64,000 nucleotides of DNA from Xiphophorus maculatus. Its lineage: Eukaryota > Chordata > Actinopteri > Cyprinodontiformes > Poeciliidae. Position numbers and translations under genes: made by a program. The notes beneath the pieces are model-generated. The model did not search any database and was not told the DNA's origin. It saw nothing but the letters and a program-made list of their open reading frames with translations. The stretch spans positions 248,001-312,000 of the forward strand of contig NC_036444.1 of NCBI RefSeq assembly GCF_002775205.1, in the 5' to 3' direction. This document shows, piece by piece, positions 59,194 through 64,000 of this stretch. How positions within the stretch are numbered: the stretch's first letter is position 1; every line of letters begins with the position of its first letter.

Positions 59194-59199
59194 TTTATT
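59194..59199 (-). terminator. Possible arl2bp polyadenylation signal
   Basis: TTTATT on the plus strand is AATAAA on the minus strand, 950 bp beyond the arl2bp stop. If used, the ATTC array would be inside the arl2bp 3' UTR and the two convergent genes would end less than 100 bp apart. Confidence 0.3.
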
Positions 59200-59301
59200 C
59201 ACAAACATTAAAATCACTATGACGACCTTCAGTGAAGGAAGAGAAAATTATTCAGTTTCAATAAATTCAGACGAAACAAGAACTTAGATCAAACACAGAT
59301 C

Positions 59302-60059
59302 ACCCATTCATCTGTTCATTCACTCATTCACCTGTTCATTCACTCATTCATCTGTTCATTCACCTGTTCATTCACTCATTCATCTGTTCATTCACCTGTT
59401 CATGTATTCATTCACCTGTTCATTCACCCATTCATCTGTTCATTCACCTGTTCATTCACTCATTCATCTGTTCATTCACTCATTCATCTGTTCATTCATC
59501 TGTTCATTCACTCATTCATCTGTTCATTCATCTGTTCATTCACTCATTCATCTGTTAATTCACCTGTTCATTCACCCATTCATCTGTTCATTCATCTGTT
59601 CATTCACTCATTCATCTGTTCATTCACCTGTTCATTCACTCATTCATCTGTTCATTCACCTGTTCATTCACCCATTCATCTGTTCATTCACTCATTCATC
59701 TGTTCATTCACTCATTCATCTGTTCATTCATCTGTTCATTCACTCATTCATCTGTTCATTCACTCATTCATCTGTTCATTCACCTGTTCATTCACCCATT
59801 CATCTGTTCATTCACCTGTTCATTCACCCATTCATCTGTTCATTCACTCATTCATCTGTTCATTCACTCATTCATCTGTTCATTCATCTGTTCATTCACT
59901 CATTCATCTGTTCATTCACTCATTCATCTGTTCATTCACCTGTTCATTCACCCATTCATCTGTTCATTCACCTGTTCATCTGTTCATTCATCTGTTCATC
60001 TGTTCATTCACCTGTTCATCTGTTCATTCATCTGTTCATTCATCCATTCATCCATCACT
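59302..60059. repeat. ATTC-derived 12-bp/20-bp compound array
   Basis: Tandem CATTCATCTGTT, CATTCACCTGTT and CATTCACTCATT dodecamers in semi-regular order for 758 bp. All blocks are multiples of 4 bp from an ATTC/TGTTC ancestor. The 223-codon plus-strand frame (His-Ser-Phe-Ile rich) is a repeat artefact. Confidence 0.95.
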
Positions 60060-60146
60060 CAGTGAGTTCTTAGTCTTGAATCAGGTCAGAGTTTCTGTCA
60101 GACTGGAAGCAGCTCCAATATGAGGGCCAAGGTGGTTCTGGTGGTT

Positions 60147-61390
60147 CTACTGGTGTCCAGCAGAACCTGCCGGGTTTAGAGACGTCACCAGCAGATCCTG
60201 ACTCGGGTCCAAACCTCGACCCTCTTTAGCCTGAAAACACAGGGAGCACAACCAGAGGTCAGCGTCTGCGGCGTCCTGATCTGCTCGGGTCGGCGCCCTC
60301 TACTCACCGCTCGGTACTCGACAAACATGTCCTTGAAGGCCATGAAGTCGATGAAGGTGAGCAGCATGTCAAACATCTCGTCTGGGACTTCTTCTTTGTG
60401 CTGCCTGCAGAAGACAGGAGAAAGCTTCAGTCTGCCACCTGGTGGCCAGGAAACAGAAGCACAATTTGAGTTTCTAAGCTCAAAACTGCTGGACGGCGTC
60501 TTTTCATGTCTAAACCAGAAATCACCATAAACAGAATCAAACTTCTGTAAATATGAATGGAAACATGAATAGGCTCCATGTTAGCTCTGATGGTTTGGCA
60601 GCTCTGAGTTTCCGTAGCTCACATCAGCAGCTGAATGAAGCTGGCCATGTTGAATCCGGGGATCTTCTTCATCAGACATTCCTCCAGAGGTTTCTCCAGC
60701 AGCTCCACCTGCAGAGCAACAGCCAATCAGAGCCATGATGCTGCCAGCGCCGGGCCAATCAGAGCCATGATGCTGCCACTCACGTATTCGTTGAAGATCA
60801 GAGTGTAGCTCAGCTTGTTCTCATCAGACTCTTCAAACTCCAGGTAGTGCCGGTCCAAGAAGCTGCGCTGGACCAGCTGGAAGTCCTCCTCTGCAGGAAA
60901 CACAAACCAGTGGCTCTAACTGGGAGTGCTGGGTGTACTGGTTGCATCTGCAGGTTGAACTCAGTTACCCATGATGATCTCCAGGATGCAGCCGATCACC
61001 ACGTCGAAAGCCGCCTCTGCTGCCGAGGAGCTGCATGGAGGACAGACATCCAGGTTCACAAACAGGAAGTGATGTCACTACACATCGTCACCAGTCTGAC
61101 CGGAACCACGATTCTGGAATGCTCTGGTGTCAACAGCAACCACATATGGACCAGGTTCGGTTTTAGTGGACTGAAAATGTTCTAATCTATAAATGATGGG
61201 TGGATGAAGAGGAATCATTAAATGAACACATATGAATCAGTTCTAGCGTCTAATCTAGGCTCTGAATGAATCGGAACCATTTGGACCGAAACGAACAAAG
61301 CGACTGGTTCTGTTTACAGACCGAACTCCGCTGGTTCTGTTCGGGAAACCAGCTGACCCACCATGACGGAGCGAACAGTTCCTCCTCCAT
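60147..61390 (-). CDS. arl2bp: ADP-ribosylation factor-like protein 2-binding protein (BART)
   Basis: ARL2BP binds GTP-bound ARL2/ARL3, acts at the ciliary base and mitochondria, and helps retain STAT3 in the nucleus. Six coding exons on the minus strand, in transcription order: 61390-61362, 61030-60969, 60890-60784, 60708-60623, 60404-60308 and 60230-60147. Phases agree and the product is 154 residues (human 163). Exon 1 gives MEEELFAPS and exon 2 SSAAEAAFDVVIGCILEIIM. Exon 3 gives EEDFQLVQRSFLDRHYLEFE and ENKLSYTLIFNEY, and exon 4 PGFNMASFIQLL. Exon 5 gives EMFDMLLTFIDFMAFKDMF and EYRA, and exon 6 KEGRGLD before a shortened C-terminus. The all-helical BART domain is complete. Exon 1 is only 29 coding bases and is the least certain part; its phase and position fit. 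Convergent with pllp. Confidence 0.94.
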
Positions 61391-62164
61391 ACGAACCGGT
61401 CCAGTCTCAGCTGGGCGGCAACACAGAGAACAATTCAGTTACCAGTTCACGTTAAGAGATCCGATTACACCGATAGAGTTCAGTCTAAACATGTTCCGGT
61501 TCTGATGAATTGATCTGTTAGAAGACTTTAGTTTACTTACTTCCTGAACAAATCTGTTTGTGGGAGCCGTTTGGTGATCGACAAAGAAATCTCGTTGTCA
61601 AGGAAACGGCGGTATTGTGTGGGTCTCTAAATACCTTCCGGCAGAACAAGATCCCGGGGTCGTTTGGTTCCTAAGTAGAGAAAAAGATGAAAATATGTTC
61701 AGTCTGCAGCTTCCTTTTAAAAAATGGTGTTTATCAATAAGTCATATAAAAGTGTTGATGGTTTACATTGGGAACAAAGACATCAGAACCAACTCACCTG
61801 GGCTGAGGACAACCGGTGTTGTGTGACATTCTGCCCCCTTGTGTCGGGAGCGCGAACTGCAGCAAGAGAGGATCCGTTCATTTCATCTGATCGATTTGTC
61901 GGTAAAACAACTCAAATAATCATGTCAAGGTTGTAACCTTCGGCAGCATAACAAAATTATAAAATAAGTAATAAATGGGGTCTTCTTACTTTATTTTGTT
62001 TTTTAAGAGAATCGGTCTGTTTCCAGCTTTTGCCAATTAAGCCTTACAAATGCGCGCTGCCGACATGGAGGGAACAGATTTTCTTACAAGACCTGGTCCC
62101 AGGCTGCTGGAGGTCCAACATGTGCTGGTCCAACACTGGGTCCGATCAGCTCATCCGGTTCTGG
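61391..62164. other. arl2bp upstream region
   Basis: Presumed 5' UTR and promoter side of arl2bp. No clear CpG-rich core or other gene was seen. Confidence 0.4.
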
Positions 62165-64000
62165 TCCAGTGGGTCCGCTGCTGTGATGCAGCATAATATC
62201 GATGTTATGTTTCTGACAGAAACGGTTGAATGATAATAATGAATCGATTGTACTAATTGAATCTGCGCCTCATAACTACAATTTCTTCAGTGAGAATAGA
62301 AAACATAAAAAAGGAGGAGGCGTGGCTTCAATATCTAAGAATACCATAAATTGTAGTAAAATCTCTTTGGGTCTCTTCACCTCTTTTGAGTATCTTGGAA
62401 TTGAGGTTAAAGGCTGCAAACGAACTTTGACTGTAACTTTATACAAAACTCCAACTTTTGTGGAAAATTTCTTTACTGACTTGAATGAACTTCTATCTCT
62501 TATATGTATTGATTATGATTGTTTAATAATTGTTGGTGATTTCAACATTCATGTTGACAACCCCCAAGACAGAGGGGCAAAAAAGCTCGCTAATATTTTA
62601 GAGACTTTTGGTCTAACACAACATGTCAAACAAGCAACACACACTCAAGGACACACACTGGACCTGGTTATCAGTAAGGGTGTGAATATTTCCAATGTCT
62701 CTGTAACTGATGTCGCCTGTCGCATCACTTCCTGTTATCTTTGAAAGTTCTTTATCTTTTAACCCACTTGGACAAACAGCAACCATCACAAAACGTTCTC
62801 TCACTGAAAACACAGCAGAAACTTTTAATCAAATCTACTCTTCTTCCTCACCCTTAAGCTGTAATGATGTAGATAAGTTGGTAAATGATTTTCAGTCTAA
62901 AGTCTCAGATATTATTGATTCCATTAAAATGAAGGTTGTGTCTGGTAAAAAGAAATCTCCATGGAGAAATACACAAACAGTTAGATCTGCAAGACAACTC
63001 TGCCGTAGGGCAGAACGAAAATGGCGTAAAACTCAACTTTACGTTTATTATGACATCTATAAAGAAAGACTAGGTAACTATCACTCAGCACTACGTCATG
63101 GAAGTAATGACTTTAACAAGAATCTGGATGAGAAAAAATAAGAAATGTATTAAAACGTTACAAGGTGAGAACAGAAATACAGAGTGAAAGGAGTCCGTCC
63201 GTCAGTCTGCTCTGACCAACAGTGGATCTGGTTTCCTTTTATAGGTTCCAATCAGAGAAGAGAGAAGAGAGTCTTGATCGGACTGGAGGTGTGAATCCCT
63301 GATTGTGATGAACCAGGGATTCTGTGGAGCCCAGATGGTTTGGCCATTTGTCTATTGTTAAGGTTGTTCTTTGGTGCTAAAGAGGGCAGATAAGTTCTAC
63401 GTTGGGGAAGTAACACTTAGTCTCTGGGATCAAGGAGCTCTCCTGCTGTTATATGACACTGCATAAGTCTTGAGAGCAGCTTGATGATAAGACTATGCAG
63501 AAATACCTAAAGCAGAAGAGGGTTGAGGAGCACATTAGAACATTTTCCATTACACACTAAAACATGAAAGGGAGGCTTTCTTTGCAGATGTCATAAAAAC
63601 ATGAACAAAACTCCAGCTTTATCTGCAACAGTCCACAGAATCACAAACCCTCCAGTGACTGAACCTCCTGAACTTCAATCTGACGCCTGCAACAAGTTTT
63701 CCAGATTCTTTTCAGAGAAAATTCAGAAAATCTGAGGATTAATGTGCAGAACCTCTCTAAAGCCAGAACCAAAGCTGAACCCAAACACAACTAATGCAGG
63801 AAAAATGACCCAATTTCAGCCACTAAATTATAAAACCCTGGAAGAAATAATAAGTCAGTGAAGCTCCAGTTGCTGCTGTCTGGATGTTCTAGATCTATAA
63901 CTCTAGAACGTTTCTTTAACAAAGTCCTGCCTGTCGCTGCTGATCTGATCCAAATAGTAACTCTTGGCTCTCATCAGGCTTTGAAACCAGCAGTTATCAA
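62165..64000 (+). mobile_element. Broken LINE (jockey/L2/Rex-like): endonuclease domain and start of RT, cut by window end
   Basis: Reading starts with NIDVMFLTET at 62190-62222, the AP-endonuclease LxxxTET motif, frameshifts, and continues at 62229 with NDNNESIVLIESAP, KKGGGVASI, LGIEVKG, then CLIIVGDFNIHVDNP (the GDFN catalytic motif) and THTQGHTLDLVIS. From 62740 a further frame covers the linker to SALRH at 63105. The linker resumes at about 63570 with FFADVI, NKTPALSATVHRITNPP and FSRFFSEKIQKI, and the last bases encode VAADLIQIV...ALKPAVI, which leads into the reverse transcriptase. Frameshifts show it is inactive. Confidence 0.85.
63110..63560. other. Unidentified insertion of about 450 bp inside the LINE
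   Basis: The LINE linker is interrupted after SALRHGSNDFNK and resumes near 63565. The intervening sequence does not resemble LINE coding sequence and has no long ORF. Boundaries are approximate and no inverted ends or clear target duplication were found. Confidence 0.45.

Noticed and set aside
59402-60073. 223-codon His/Ser/Phe/Ile-rich frame
   Set aside because: Arises from the ATTC-derived array.

Overview
The window is nuclear DNA from a ray-finned fish, most likely a percomorph teleost. Genes are split by many short GT-AG introns, the proteins match vertebrate families, and the interspersed repeats (hAT, pogo-like, tRNA-SINE and LINE fragments) and abundant micro- and minisatellites are of the kinds common in fish. 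Introns and spacers are unusually rich in the heptamer GGTTCTG and its complement. I cannot name the species.

Five protein-coding genes were reconstructed exon by exon, and all splice phases agree. From left to right they are cotl1 (coactosin-like, + strand, 4 exons, 142 aa), meak7/tldc1 (TLD-domain mTOR-associated protein, +, 8 exons, 452 aa), plcg2 (phospholipase C gamma 2, +, 32 coding exons over 29 kb, 1247 aa), pllp (plasmolipin, +, 4 exons, 183 aa) and arl2bp (ARL2-binding protein, - strand, 6 exons, 154 aa; convergent with pllp). In human these genes lie on 16q but at three separate places (COTL1/MEAK7, PLCG2, and ARL2BP/PLLP), so the fish block joins neighbourhoods that are far apart in human. 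They are not an operon. Shared themes are actin binding (cotl1), lysosomal mTOR signalling (meak7), immune-receptor lipid signalling (plcg2), membrane organisation (pllp) and ciliary small-GTPase biology (arl2bp).

Region by region: 1-700 is the 3' end of a LINE; 2.1-5.8 kb is cotl1; 7.05-8.2 kb is a CpG-rich 16-bp minisatellite; 8.2-10.5 kb is spacer with two identical CArG boxes and a meak7 upstream region with paired TCACGTGA motifs; 10.5-16.6 kb is meak7 and its 3' flank, which holds a decayed hAT MITE; 16.9-18.3 kb is a candidate plcg2 promoter region with octamer and GGAA-type motifs; 22.8-51.9 kb is plcg2, whose introns hold a 4.5-kb 17-bp minisatellite, a pogo-like transposon that itself contains a foldback element containing a SINE, two hAT elements with perfect 8-bp target duplications, and a SINE with a 15-bp target duplication; 52.7-59.1 kb is pllp, with a 3.2-kb 11-bp minisatellite in intron 1; 59.3-60.06 kb is an ATTC-derived array; 60.1-61.4 kb is arl2bp; 62.2-64 kb is the 5' part of a broken LINE cut by the window edge.

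I found no evidence for a wholly new biological system. The best leads are splice-site oddities in plcg2 (a 61-bp duplication of an acceptor, and a donor inside a GTCA microsatellite), the nested transposon stack, the very large intronic arrays, and candidate regulatory motifs upstream of meak7 and plcg2.
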